A DNA stretch of 64,000 nt from an uncultured Prevotella sp. Lineage in GTDB: Bacteria > Bacteroidota > Bacteroidia > Bacteroidales > Bacteroidaceae. The stretch lies in the NCBI GenBank assembly GCA_945869265.1, contig CAMBOI010000006.1, positions 1-64,000 on the forward strand. The letters run 5' to 3'. This document shows, piece after piece, positions 43,174 to 53,128 of the stretch. A model generated the notes under the pieces. That model did no database searches and was not told the origin of the DNA. It saw nothing but the letters and a program-made list of their open reading frames with translations. A program made the translations under genes and the position numbers. Numbering within the stretch: the first letter of the stretch is position 1; each line of letters starts with the position of its first letter.

Positions 43174-43720
43174 AGATAATCTCTTTTAGTTGGGTTGAAA
43201 ACTTGTCTTTTAATCTTTTCATGCATTGCGCTTTCTTGGCTTTAACCGAGTCAGAGTTTTTGTAATCAATCACACTTGCTATCTCTGTCATATTCATATT
43301 ATCATAGTAATATGACCACAAAATAACATCACAAGGTGAAGGCATGTGGTTGACAATGTCTTCCATTGCCATTTGTTGTTTCACCGAGAAACCACCATCT
43401 AACTCCAGAAGCACATCAACTTTTGAGTTATCATACTGTACTTCTTCAAGTGTATCAATCAATTTATTATCTCTTTTCTTCTTCAATGCTTGAAAAATAC
43501 AGATTTGCGTAAAATATGTTGAAAGGCTTGACGTTAATGTAACGAGCTTTCCACTAACTATATTTTGATATAGTGCAATACAAGAGTCTTGATAGACATC
43601 ATCGGCTTGTTCTTGAGAAAAATTGTATCTTCCCTGTAATAATGAAACTGTCTTCTTTCGCTCCCTTGTAAAAAAGGAGTTGAAGTCTCGTTCTGTTTTC
43701 GGTATCTTATGTATTTCCAT
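43160..43720 (-). CDS. ECF-type RNA polymerase sigma factor
   Basis: A 186-residue sigma-70 family protein. Region 2 is seen at about 25-90 (YNFSQEQADDVYQDSCIALYQN, then STYFTQICIFQALKKKRD) and region 4 at about 115-175 (VNHMPSPCDVILWSYYYDNM and the helix-turn-helix MTEIASVIDYKNSDSVKAKK). It starts 2 bases after the caspase gene and overlaps the anti-sigma gene by 14, so it is inside the protease operon. It may drive the operon itself or a separate envelope regulon. Confidence 0.85.
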   Translation of the reverse strand: MEIHKIPKTERDFNSFFTRERKKTVSLLQGRYNFSQEQADDVYQDSCIALYQNIVSGKLVTLTSSLSTYFTQICIFQALKKKRDNKLIDTLEEVQYDNSKVDVLLELDGGFSVKQQMAMEDIVNHMPSPCDVILWSYYYDNMNMTEIASVIDYKNSDSVKAKKAQCMKRLKDKFSTQLKEIIYGED

Positions 43721-43722
43721 AT

Positions 43723-44610
43723 TTATTTTGAAGTTTCAATTACCATATTTTGTCTTCTTAATCGTCTATCATTTTTCATTCCTATTTTTACAGCGTCAAT
43801 CCATTTCCCAGATTTGTCAATTTTGATAGAAGACATAGTCTTTGCGATATAAAAAGACAATGAACCATACCAAGTCTTATTCTCCTTATTGAGAATTTCC
43901 TTGTTAACTTGATATGATCGGCAAGCTTCTATAAATGTAACTGGAGCTTGTCCAACTGCGGTTGGGACTCTAAAATAGTCATTTTGTTCCCTACTTCTGT
44001 CTGGAGTATAATACTTGCCTGAGCGTGTAAATCCTTCTCTTACACCGCGTACATGATCGTCATCTCCTCTGGATGAGGTACCAGAATGACAAGCATCAAG
44101 AACAACGAACAGTTTTCCTGTCGTTCCAAGCTTATTACGAATTGTAGAAACATACTTCTCCAATTCATCGTCAATCAGATGATTCTTCCCCTCGTACTTT
44201 CCCTTCTCAAAATACATTCGAGCATCCACCGGGATGAGTGCCTCGTCCCAACCGTCTGGTTCATCTCCATTCAAGTCTTCAAATGGTTGCCCATGCATAG
44301 AAAAATGTAGATAAACCAGGTCTCCTTTCTTGCAGTTCTTTATTAGTCTTTCAAAAGCCTTGGTAATCCCAGCATGAGTAGCTTGTCTGTCAACAAGGCT
44401 TGTCACCTCAAAGCCTTGTTCTTTGAACAGAGGCTTAAGCAACTCAATGTCATTTGCGCCACTGATGTTTGCCCACTTATTAGGGTCTTCTATAGTGTTT
44501 CCATAGTCGGAAATACCAACCAGCAACGCACGCTTGGTCTCAGCGTTTAGTGTTTGCACTCCTAAAAGAAGTACAAAATACACGATAGATGATTTGATTA
44601 CGTTTCTCAT
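43723..44610 (-). CDS. exported caspase-like protease (peptidase C14)
   Basis: A 295-residue protein; ATG 44610 (MRNVIKSSIVYFVLLLGVQT, LNA) provides a signal peptide, while the upstream in-frame TTG would overlap the preceding gene. The caspase fold begins KRALLVGISDYG; the catalytic dyad is His106 in HFSMHGQ and Cys174 in LDACHSG. Acidic patches (GDEPDGWDE, GDDDH) may bind calcium or set P1 specificity. It lies between TPR-CHAT proteases and the sigma factor, 8 and 2 bases from its neighbours. It likely acts in the periplasm. Confidence 0.88.
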   Translation of the reverse strand: MRNVIKSSIVYFVLLLGVQTLNAETKRALLVGISDYGNTIEDPNKWANISGANDIELLKPLFKEQGFEVTSLVDRQATHAGITKAFERLIKNCKKGDLVYLHFSMHGQPFEDLNGDEPDGWDEALIPVDARMYFEKGKYEGKNHLIDDELEKYVSTIRNKLGTTGKLFVVLDACHSGTSSRGDDDHVRGVREGFTRSGKYYTPDRSREQNDYFRVPTAVGQAPVTFIEACRSYQVNKEILNKENKTWYGSLSFYIAKTMSSIKIDKSGKWIDAVKIGMKNDRRLRRQNMVIETSK

Positions 44611-44618
44611 ATTTATTT

Positions 44619-47600
44619 TCAATTTAATCCATCTAAGAGAATGAAAGCCGCCCAGTTATATGGATTTTCAAAACCAGGAGTATTCATTACGCACTTTTGA
44701 GCAGCAAGTAACGCTTCCCTTTTAGACATCCCAGAAAGATAGTTTTGGTAAAATGCGGTCATCAATAGTTGGGTGGCATCATCATCAACTTTCCAAAGTG
44801 ACATAATTAAACTCTTCACTCCAGCAAGCTTAAAAGCTCTCTGTAGTCCGAATACACCTTCTGGTCTAACATTTCCCAAAGCAGTTTCACAAGCAGAAAG
44901 AACGACCAAATCTGTCTTTCGCAAATCTAAATTCGAGATTTCCGAAGAAAGCAATATTCCATCATTGCTTGAATCTAAATCAAAATATTTTGAAATGTCA
45001 CCTGTTTCATTATACCATGTATCCTGTGCCCCGGAAAGAGCTAAGCCGGAGTGGTACAATTCTGGATTGTGACCTTGGAACGCCATAAAATTCCTGTATT
45101 GGTATTCTTTTTGTATTGCCTCTTGAGAATAATAGAATCCATGTGTTGCAATGTGAATAATCTTTGGGGAATTACCCGACATTTCTCTGAAGGAGATCTC
45201 TGTCGCATTATCTTTTCGAATATCCTTAGAAGGTATTTGGCGACGAGATAGTATCATGTTAATAGAGTCAAGCTCTTTTGCAGTAGATTTAAGTGGGGTA
45301 AATCCAGCTCGCGTTGTACTTCGATATTTAGATTTTGTATGATCAGAAAGTGGGGTTGTGTTGATGGAGTATGAAATGTCCCCATACAATACAGCATCCA
45401 TTAAATACCGATGTTTCGTATTATTACAAATTTCCCTTGTTGACGAAAGCCTATATAGATTATATTGGTTACATAATAATTTCTTATCTGAGTCCCCAAT
45501 CCAATCAAGATTTATATCTTGGATAATTCCAGTAGGGGAATAGAAAACAGATTTAACATCATTTAAGTAAGGCAATAACGGTTCCCAGATAATGTGGTAT
45601 AATTTACTTCTTAGAGTACCGAAATACAACAATTCATTCAGCCGTTCGCCATCTTCGTCGTATTCATATAAGTCTGTTATAGTGGAATCACATGCTAATT
45701 TAACAAACGCAGGAAAAGTGACATCCTTACGTAGAATAAGAGCACCTAAAGATGGTGTAGCATCTTTCATGTTATTTGGAGTTATTCCACTCAAATTTAT
45801 AAATTCAATAGCAGCTTCATTTTCATTCAAATTATTCCGGACATCTTCCCACGTATAGTTCAATTGTGAGAGAAATTGTGGTTGTTTCGATACAAACTCC
45901 ATTAGCTCAATTCTTATTTCCCTTAGTGGGCCACTCTCACTGAATACAGGACTCCCTAAAAGATTGCACAATTGCTCATAGACCCTAAGCTTATTATGGA
46001 TGGAATCTGGAGATTGTTGAAGTATAGCGTTTATATCTCTTGTTGTACTTAATAAGAGACCTTTTTGTATAAGAGCTAAGTTGTACGCCATTTGATTTCC
46101 ATATTGCCACTGATCTTTTCCATGAGAATAACTTGTGTATGTGTCAAAATAAATCGTAGAACCCAATAATGAATCATAAAGATAGTTCTCTCGTTCATCC
46201 TCATTCATAAATGCAAACGCATTACGTATATCAGTCTTCAAATTCTCGAAATCATTATGGATGAACTCGCTTAATTTATCCAGTTTACCCCATAACCAAT
46301 AAAGAGAATGCAAATCTGCTTCAACGCTCTTTATCCCAACTTCTGGAACTGTTGGATCATTGTATATTTCTAAAAGAACTTTTTCTGCGAGCGCATAATC
46401 CATCTTTTCCAAATAGAAATGAGCTAATTTCTTTTTCCTCGAATATATGGGATTTAGGCTGATTGATTTTTTTATATCTGATATTGCCTTATCCAAATTA
46501 TTTAGTCCACCGTAAGCCCTGGCTCGACTTTCATAGAAAAACGCTAATGTTCCTGAGTCTTCTAGTCCAACTTCAATTATAGGGGTAGCTGTCTTAATAA
46601 TCCATTCCGCATTTATTCGAGAGCGCCCAAGTGTATCCATGCGCAATTGCATTTCTACAATGTGTCGATCAATCAACAGAGTTAAAGAAGGCTCCTGATT
46701 TTCTTCGGCAAGACGTTTCCAAGCATTTTCAACTCTATATCTAGCTTGTATATGATCCCCCATAAAAACATGGTGTTTAGCAAGCTTTAACCAAATACGG
46801 ACTTCGTCTTCTAATGGGATGTCATAATCAACATGCTTATAAGCCCATCTTTCTAATTTATTAGCATATCTATCAGCATTTCTCAAATCTTTCATTACAA
46901 GATAGCCTTCATTTTGTAAGATTTCGAATTCATACTGATAATATGGAAGAATGTTGTTCTGCTTTATCGTTTGATAATAGGGTTCAATCCACTGTGTAGT
47001 AAACTCTGGCATTACATCTACTAATTGATGAGCATATCCTCTTATCGATGAAATAGCATCTTCGTATTCTGCTGAATGGATTCCATGAATATCTCGTGCT
47101 ATTGTAATCTCGTTATCGCAATATTTAACCATATCTTCAATCTGTTTTTGATTAAAAGCTTGATAAGACATTACACGTAACCATTCTAAGTATTTTGCAG
47201 AACTTTTCCCTTGCATTTTTTCTCGTAAAGACAATACCATTTCAGCGGCGGTTACTGCCTGTGGATACAAATTACTACGATAAAAGCACCACGCTGAATT
47301 TTGAATGTACTCTTCAGCAACGCTGTCAGACTTATTGATAATTTCTTTTGCTAAATCAATTGCATAATTGCCATAATACAAAGTGGAGTCTATTTCACTT
47401 GTATATGAATAGCATCTTGCAATCCCTGCAATATCATCTATATACCATGCAATACCATAATCTTCTTTAGCCAATTGCTTCCTCAAAAGTATTGCTTCAG
47501 AATAGTTCCCATTATTTTCATAGTTATACGCAACTTTCCATAATGGCTCTTGACAAAGCACATCAAGGCTCATTATAAAGGACATTAAGGAAATTAGTCT

Positions 47601-47624
47601 AGTAAGCCAGGATTTTTTAATCAT
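44619..47624 (-). CDS. exported TPR-CHAT protease 1
   Basis: A 1001-residue protein with a signal peptide (MIKKSWLTRLISLMSFIMSL, DVLCQ). Residues about 30-480 are helical TPR-like repeats (for example FFYESRARAYGGLNNLDKAI). The C-terminal CHAT domain (about 580-1001) holds the caspase-type dyad: His828 in IIHIATHGFYY and Cys912 in VVLSACETALGN, followed by PEGVFGLQRAFKLAGVKS and MSLWKVDDDAT. CHAT proteases cut partner proteins when the TPR part senses a ligand. It is 7 bases from the second CHAT gene and ends with the same WAAFILLDGLN. Confidence 0.9.
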   Translation of the reverse strand: MIKKSWLTRLISLMSFIMSLDVLCQEPLWKVAYNYENNGNYSEAILLRKQLAKEDYGIAWYIDDIAGIARCYSYTSEIDSTLYYGNYAIDLAKEIINKSDSVAEEYIQNSAWCFYRSNLYPQAVTAAEMVLSLREKMQGKSSAKYLEWLRVMSYQAFNQKQIEDMVKYCDNEITIARDIHGIHSAEYEDAISSIRGYAHQLVDVMPEFTTQWIEPYYQTIKQNNILPYYQYEFEILQNEGYLVMKDLRNADRYANKLERWAYKHVDYDIPLEDEVRIWLKLAKHHVFMGDHIQARYRVENAWKRLAEENQEPSLTLLIDRHIVEMQLRMDTLGRSRINAEWIIKTATPIIEVGLEDSGTLAFFYESRARAYGGLNNLDKAISDIKKSISLNPIYSRKKKLAHFYLEKMDYALAEKVLLEIYNDPTVPEVGIKSVEADLHSLYWLWGKLDKLSEFIHNDFENLKTDIRNAFAFMNEDERENYLYDSLLGSTIYFDTYTSYSHGKDQWQYGNQMAYNLALIQKGLLLSTTRDINAILQQSPDSIHNKLRVYEQLCNLLGSPVFSESGPLREIRIELMEFVSKQPQFLSQLNYTWEDVRNNLNENEAAIEFINLSGITPNNMKDATPSLGALILRKDVTFPAFVKLACDSTITDLYEYDEDGERLNELLYFGTLRSKLYHIIWEPLLPYLNDVKSVFYSPTGIIQDINLDWIGDSDKKLLCNQYNLYRLSSTREICNNTKHRYLMDAVLYGDISYSINTTPLSDHTKSKYRSTTRAGFTPLKSTAKELDSINMILSRRQIPSKDIRKDNATEISFREMSGNSPKIIHIATHGFYYSQEAIQKEYQYRNFMAFQGHNPELYHSGLALSGAQDTWYNETGDISKYFDLDSSNDGILLSSEISNLDLRKTDLVVLSACETALGNVRPEGVFGLQRAFKLAGVKSLIMSLWKVDDDATQLLMTAFYQNYLSGMSKREALLAAQKCVMNTPGFENPYNWAAFILLDGLN

Positions 47625-47631
47625 AAATATT

Positions 47632-50600
47632 TTAATTTAATCCATCTAACAATATAAAAGCAGCCCAATACTCTGGGTCAGAGTAATCCGGATTATTGCG
47701 AAGCGATTGCTGCGCAAGTCGCAAACTTTCCCGCTTCGGTTTTCCCGACAAATAGTTTTTGTAAAACGCTGTCATAAGCAGCCGAGTGGCTTCGTCGTCA
47801 ACTTTCCATAATGACATCAACAATGTATTTGCTCCAGCGAGTTTGAAACCACGTTGAAGACCTAATACGCCTTCTCCAGAAGTCTCTCCCAATCCACTCT
47901 CACAAGCCGACATCACAACCATATCAACATTGCCAAGATTCAAATTTGAAAGTTCCAAGGCAGTGAGAACACCATCCTCAATATCATCGGGCAGAGTCTT
48001 GCCTTGCAGCCCTATGTTTGCACCACTGAAGAATAGGCCAGATCGGGTAAGAGCCTTATCCTCCTCTGACTGTTTAGCTCTATTTGCGGGATTCAAGAAT
48101 GTAACGTAGTCGCGTTTTCGTGCATCATCCTCGCTCCAGAAAAATCCGTGAGTAGCAAGATGGATTATATCTATAGACGAACCGGCAAGAGACTTGAAGG
48201 ATTCTTCTGTTCCACTTATGTCGGTTATCAAGCAAGGCTTGTTTGAGAAGTTCTGAGATATGTCCTCCACCTCTTTAAGTGTGCCCGGGAGGTATTTCAC
48301 CCCATAACGACTATTTTCTGCCGTAAAAGCTCTTGATGTTGAAGTCGGATGGTAGTCTCCCGACCTACTCTCTGCAATCAAGACATCTTTATCAACGTCA
48401 TATCTAAGACCTCCATATAACACTGCATGATTGTATCTTTTTTCATTTTTCTTCTCTGCTAAAAGCCGGGTTGAGGAAAGACGATAGATATTATATTTTT
48501 CCCCTATATTAACTCCATTGGGCATAGGAGCATATTCTATCCCAATCTTATGCAGTTCTCTATCTGCAGCGAAATAAATATTGTTTACTCCCTTCAGTTC
48601 TTCTTCAAGTGGTTCCCAAATCATTCTATAGATTGAGTCACTTTCATAAATATCTTCCTTCTCGATGTTGTCCAAACGGCTTTCTTTACATAGGGGAACT
48701 ATATGGGGCTGTGTGTAGTCTTTTCTTATCAACACAGCACAATATCGAGGTTCACCATCCAATGTTTGAATGGAATCACGGCCCCATATAATAGGAATAT
48801 TGTAAAACTCTATTGCTGCATCATTATCAGAAAGCGCATCGCGCACATTCTTCCAATTGATAGATTTGGATGCGGCAAAATCTGCATAAGTGGTTACATT
48901 TCTTGTAAGGCGCTTGTCGATATCTTCAATCTCCTTGTTTAACGATTCTCTTATAGCGTCATCTGATTCGGTCATCAGTTTATATTTCAGTTGACCAATC
49001 CGTGCAAAATCAGCTCGGTCTCTGTCATTTTCGGATTTTAATATCGCATCACGGATAGCGTTCGTTGAACGCAGAAGCAGTCCTTTAGATTCCAAAATAT
49101 TGTCATATATCGTGCCAAAATACTCACCTTTCCCGGATTCATAGATTATATGATTAACAATCGGGAGATAATCCTCGAAATGCTTCCAGTATATCGCTCG
49201 TTCTTCTCCACTCATGAAAGCGAACATTTCTTTAATATTATCTCTCATTCTTGCAGAATAGTCTGAACAGAATAATGCAGCAGAAGTGTCATTTGAAAGA
49301 TATAATCCTAATGCGGCGTTAAATCCAATTTCATCACTTTCATAAGGCGTTTTTGCATAATGAACACCTTTTATAAGCCATTCCGTAGCCCGTGAAAATT
49401 TAGATTTGACGAAGTAAAGCATACCAAGATTGTTATATGGTAGTGCTGATTTCAAGTCATATTCTTCTGAGATATAAAGAGATTCTTTCAAGGTTCGCAC
49501 AGCATCTGAAAAATATCCCAAGTCAGAGTATATCACAGCCGAATTAGACAAAAACGTCACATATGGAATTATGCGGTTGTGCACATAGAAATTCTTATCC
49601 AGCGAGTTACTATTTACAGGTTTGTCAATAAACTGATTTAATCCAGAGATTGCAGAGCTAAATGCTGTAGTATCAGATAAGTTCTGTTGTGCTTGTCGAA
49701 TGGCTACATCAATTAGCATTTTGGCTACAGTGTGACATCCTAATTCATTTTGAACCATTGCACAATTAGCAAGGCATCGCACATAGTCATCACCAAAGTC
49801 CAATGCTTCCTCGTATAACAACTTTGCCTTTTGGCTAAAGTGATTGGCTTTCTCATAGTTTTGTACTTGAGCATATTGGACGCTCAGAGCATCCAATACC
49901 ATACGATAGGCCTTTTCATTCTGGAGATTATGAGATTCTAAGATTTCTAACGATGAAAGATAATACGTCTCCGAGTTATTGTAATCTCCAATACTTCCGT
50001 ATGCCATACCTAACATCGTCTGCAAATCTACCAATTTTATATACTTTGTGGGGCAATTGACTTTGACGTACTCAACTTCCTGTAATAGCAGTGGTATTGC
50101 ACATTTATAATCTCTTGCCAGGAATCTATTCACTGACTCAACCGCGACATTGGCAATATTATATTTAAGATTATTTAAGTCAGACGTTATCCATGAATAT
50201 ACCTGATCCGATGTTGCGTTAGCTATTTCGTAAATGTATTTTGCGTGTTCAAGTTCCTCAATGACCATCTGCTTATCGGCTTCTAACCTAAAATCTATAT
50301 CAGGGGCATAATAGTAAACCTTCAAAAATTTAATAATGTTTGGATCAGACAATTGTTCTAAATTCGCATCAAGAAAAGAAATTGCATCTGATATATATGG
50401 ACGAGCCTCCGAATATTGATCTGTTTGATATAAAATTACTCCATTAAGCCAATCATACCAAAATTGGGTAAGAGAGTCATATTGAAACATCTGTTTGTTA
50501 TCACGCAATAGAGATATGGCATCATCCGTTTTCTTGTCTCGAACCAATGAATTGGTCTGCGTCATGATTTCCAAATGACGAGCATAATCATTTTGTCCAT

Positions 50601-50670
50601 TCACCCTCACAGTAGAATAGACAATGAATAGGAACAAAAATAAGGAAATCTTACAAATCGAGTTCTTCAT
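47632..50670 (-). CDS. exported TPR-CHAT protease 2
   Basis: A 1012-residue paralogue of the neighbour with a signal peptide (ISLFLFLFIVYSTVRVNGQ). TPR-like helices cover about 40-500 (AVRTLKESLYISEEYDLKSA and others). The CHAT dyad is His841 in IIHLATHGFFW and Cys923 in VVMSACESGLGE, with GEGVLGLQRGFKLAGANT and SLWKVDDEATRLLMTAFYKN. The CHAT halves of the two proteins are close and the TPR halves diverge, suggesting different inputs to similar outputs. It overlaps the TPR gene upstream by 20 bases. Confidence 0.9.
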   Translation of the reverse strand: MKNSICKISLFLFLFIVYSTVRVNGQNDYARHLEIMTQTNSLVRDKKTDDAISLLRDNKQMFQYDSLTQFWYDWLNGVILYQTDQYSEARPYISDAISFLDANLEQLSDPNIIKFLKVYYYAPDIDFRLEADKQMVIEELEHAKYIYEIANATSDQVYSWITSDLNNLKYNIANVAVESVNRFLARDYKCAIPLLLQEVEYVKVNCPTKYIKLVDLQTMLGMAYGSIGDYNNSETYYLSSLEILESHNLQNEKAYRMVLDALSVQYAQVQNYEKANHFSQKAKLLYEEALDFGDDYVRCLANCAMVQNELGCHTVAKMLIDVAIRQAQQNLSDTTAFSSAISGLNQFIDKPVNSNSLDKNFYVHNRIIPYVTFLSNSAVIYSDLGYFSDAVRTLKESLYISEEYDLKSALPYNNLGMLYFVKSKFSRATEWLIKGVHYAKTPYESDEIGFNAALGLYLSNDTSAALFCSDYSARMRDNIKEMFAFMSGEERAIYWKHFEDYLPIVNHIIYESGKGEYFGTIYDNILESKGLLLRSTNAIRDAILKSENDRDRADFARIGQLKYKLMTESDDAIRESLNKEIEDIDKRLTRNVTTYADFAASKSINWKNVRDALSDNDAAIEFYNIPIIWGRDSIQTLDGEPRYCAVLIRKDYTQPHIVPLCKESRLDNIEKEDIYESDSIYRMIWEPLEEELKGVNNIYFAADRELHKIGIEYAPMPNGVNIGEKYNIYRLSSTRLLAEKKNEKRYNHAVLYGGLRYDVDKDVLIAESRSGDYHPTSTSRAFTAENSRYGVKYLPGTLKEVEDISQNFSNKPCLITDISGTEESFKSLAGSSIDIIHLATHGFFWSEDDARKRDYVTFLNPANRAKQSEEDKALTRSGLFFSGANIGLQGKTLPDDIEDGVLTALELSNLNLGNVDMVVMSACESGLGETSGEGVLGLQRGFKLAGANTLLMSLWKVDDEATRLLMTAFYKNYLSGKPKRESLRLAQQSLRNNPDYSDPEYWAAFILLDGLN

Positions 50671-52390
50671 CTGTAATCTGTTTTTCTACATCCATGAGAT
50701 ACTGAACAGTGCGGTTAAACGGCACCCCATCATTCTTGATTTGCAAAGCAATTGCCCTAAGATAATTCCGCTTAGCCTCATTTAATCTTCCTTGTAATTG
50801 ATATGCCCGGCCTTGATTGTGAAGATGTGTGGAATAATTTTCCGATTGTTCACCAAAGAGTTTGCTACATAACACTCCTACTTGCTCTAAATTGTCATCT
50901 ATATCTTCAAGATGATTAGATTTCAATTTAGCCACAACGACATCATTCAACGCATAATATAGATAGTCTTCTGTTATATCTGAAACAGAAGAAATGTAAT
51001 TCCATTTTTCGATGGCATACCTTAAAGCATCATTGTATTCCTCTTTTTCAAAGCAAATGCCACAAAGATTATTAAGCACCCAAAATAAATAATCTTCTCC
51101 AGTAGATGTGTTAGCAGCAATGGCATCATACATTTTTCTAAGAACACAGATGTTCTTATCTACCTTTTTTTGAAGATAATAGGCACTCGAAAGTTTATGC
51201 CCTGCTTCAAACCATTCAGCGCTACCTTGTGAGAAAGTCTGGAATTGTTCTTCTAATTGACATAAAGCGTTTATTATATCTCTGTTGTATTTAATTGTGT
51301 TTGTCTGGTTTTCTATAATTGTTCTTTCTTTATCGGACAAACTCAATTCCAACAACTCGGTATTGAGAGAAAGAGCCTTTGCGTAATTTCCTTTACTGTT
51401 AAATCTGTTGGCAGCGGAAAACAAAGCATTTTTATAGATATCGGCATCGTTTACATTCCTTCCCCCATAGTTCTTAATATCTTTCAATATATTATCACAC
51501 TCACTCCATCTTTCCGTTGAAATGATAGCCATCAGAAGATTGCTCGCAACATGGCCGTACAATCTGTCCTTGTCAACTTTATTAAATTTCAAGATTGACA
51601 ATGCTTTGTAATATGTCTCGACAGCATCATAATTTCTACCCATATCAACTAACGTATTGCCCCTCAAATATAATTCTTCTGCCATTTCAGGGTGTTGAGC
51701 ACCAACCTTTTCTGAAATGAATTTTATTATCATATCGCTTACCTGCAATGCCTTATCAAACATTTTATAACGGCGATAGAATTGTTCCAAACTCCATAAA
51801 GGGTAATAATTATATGTAGCAAATGGCTCTTCATCTTTAGCCCAAAAGCCCCATGCATCATATAAATGAGAGGGTATTTCATTGAGCCAACCCTTGCGTT
51901 CATAACATCCTTGAACACCCATAATTAAATTGCCAAATGCCTCAGACGCAATATTTCTTACGTACATTGATTTGACAATGCCCTCTTGATAAACAGCCAA
52001 TGCTTCATCATATTGTCCCAATTCTATGTATTCATCTCCCAAATCTCGCATTATTTCCATATAACCAATGGAATGTGTGCCAAGCACTTTGTCACAAATT
52101 TTTTTCGCCTCCAAAAGATGGCTTACGGCTTTCTCATGATTGGGTATTTCACTATTTAGATAACCTCCTAAATAATGATAATCGAATAAGGAACTATCAG
52201 GAAGCTGGCTTAAGTCAGCCTCTGTTATCTCGTTGTAAAGTTTAATCCCCATCTCCATATCTTGAACTTCCAAGACATAGCTTAACCGCTCCGGAAGTGT
52301 TTGCCCCATACCGGAAAAAGTGCAGAATACCGATGGCAGTAACACTGCCAATCGGTACATCTTGTTAATAATTGAGGTTCCCATTTTCAT
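50651..52390 (-). CDS. exported TPR-repeat protein without CHAT domain
   Basis: A 579-residue protein with a signal peptide (MYRLAVLLPSVFCTFSGMGQ; start ATG 52390 or 52384). It consists of TPR units (YMEIMRDLGDEYIELGQYDE, ALAVYQEG; YNALRYAIEKWNYI-type helices; NEAKRNYLRAIALQ). It resembles the N-terminal sensory half of the CHAT proteins but stops where CHAT would begin, so it is either a truncated paralogue or a dedicated scaffold. It overlaps the following gene by 20 bases and has no visible frameshift. Confidence 0.75.
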   Translation of the reverse strand: MKMGTSIINKMYRLAVLLPSVFCTFSGMGQTLPERLSYVLEVQDMEMGIKLYNEITEADLSQLPDSSLFDYHYLGGYLNSEIPNHEKAVSHLLEAKKICDKVLGTHSIGYMEIMRDLGDEYIELGQYDEALAVYQEGIVKSMYVRNIASEAFGNLIMGVQGCYERKGWLNEIPSHLYDAWGFWAKDEEPFATYNYYPLWSLEQFYRRYKMFDKALQVSDMIIKFISEKVGAQHPEMAEELYLRGNTLVDMGRNYDAVETYYKALSILKFNKVDKDRLYGHVASNLLMAIISTERWSECDNILKDIKNYGGRNVNDADIYKNALFSAANRFNSKGNYAKALSLNTELLELSLSDKERTIIENQTNTIKYNRDIINALCQLEEQFQTFSQGSAEWFEAGHKLSSAYYLQKKVDKNICVLRKMYDAIAANTSTGEDYLFWVLNNLCGICFEKEEYNDALRYAIEKWNYISSVSDITEDYLYYALNDVVVAKLKSNHLEDIDDNLEQVGVLCSKLFGEQSENYSTHLHNQGRAYQLQGRLNEAKRNYLRAIALQIKNDGVPFNRTVQYLMDVEKQITDEELDL

Positions 52391-52428
52391 AGAATATGAG
52401 TCCCAAAATTGATCCTATCGAGTTGGAC

Positions 52429-53112
52429 TCAATTAGTGAGTATTACGAAACGGTTATAGACTGGACCGCGATTTACAATGCGAATTGTATAACGTCCTGT
52501 CCATGCCGGTACCCAACGGACATAGCAATCATCACTGTAATCTGTGTCACTGGCGATTTGATTGCCATTAGAATCATACACATAGAGGTCAAGGTCTGTA
52601 TCGCCATCCCCGGAAACCAGGATCTCGGCAAGCTCATTTGCCACAAAACTTGCAGTATAGTCCACATGGCTTTTCCCATTGACAGAGGAGTAGTCTCGTG
52701 AAGGTCCGTTGATGTTTCCACGCTGTGTCCCCTTGGCTTCCGCATCGATGTTGTCAATCAGCGCAAGCAGATTTGGATCACCATCAGCAAATGCTTTTGC
52801 ATATGCCAGCACCGACTCATAGTCAAAGGATACTTTTGCTTTTTTGCCGTCGTTCTTGGTTTCATCGACAACATCACCTTGCTTGGTCGCATTAAATGCC
52901 TGCGTTGGATTCTCCGAGAAAATCTGTAGGGCATCGAGCAACGCGAGTGTTGACTTGTTTTCGTAACCGTAACGTAGAATTTGATTGGCGAGCTTTACTG
53001 CTGCCAGTGATTCAGAGGTTTCTCCCTTAACTTCAGGTTTTTCCTCTACTGTTTGTGCCGAGCCGCTAATTGCCACGGCAATCATAGACACGAATAGAAA
53101 TAATTTTTTCAT
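52429..53112 (-). CDS. exported protein with PPC-like C-terminal domain
   Basis: A 227-residue protein with a clear signal peptide (MKKLFLFVSMIAVAISGSAQ). Residues about 25-140 are helical (VKLANQILRYGYENKSTLALL) and of unknown family. Residues about 145-227 look like a bacterial pre-peptidase C-terminal (PPC) beta-sandwich: the block SGDGDTDLDLYVYDSNGNQI with Asp-rich turns, then WVPAWTGRYTIRIVNRG. PPC domains often bind calcium or are removed from proteases. A non-enzymatic partner in a protease operon, it is a candidate substrate or sensor. Confidence 0.65.
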   Translation of the reverse strand: MKKLFLFVSMIAVAISGSAQTVEEKPEVKGETSESLAAVKLANQILRYGYENKSTLALLDALQIFSENPTQAFNATKQGDVVDETKNDGKKAKVSFDYESVLAYAKAFADGDPNLLALIDNIDAEAKGTQRGNINGPSRDYSSVNGKSHVDYTASFVANELAEILVSGDGDTDLDLYVYDSNGNQIASDTDYSDDCYVRWVPAWTGRYTIRIVNRGPVYNRFVILTN

Positions 53113-53128
53113 AATTAGTTGATTTTAA

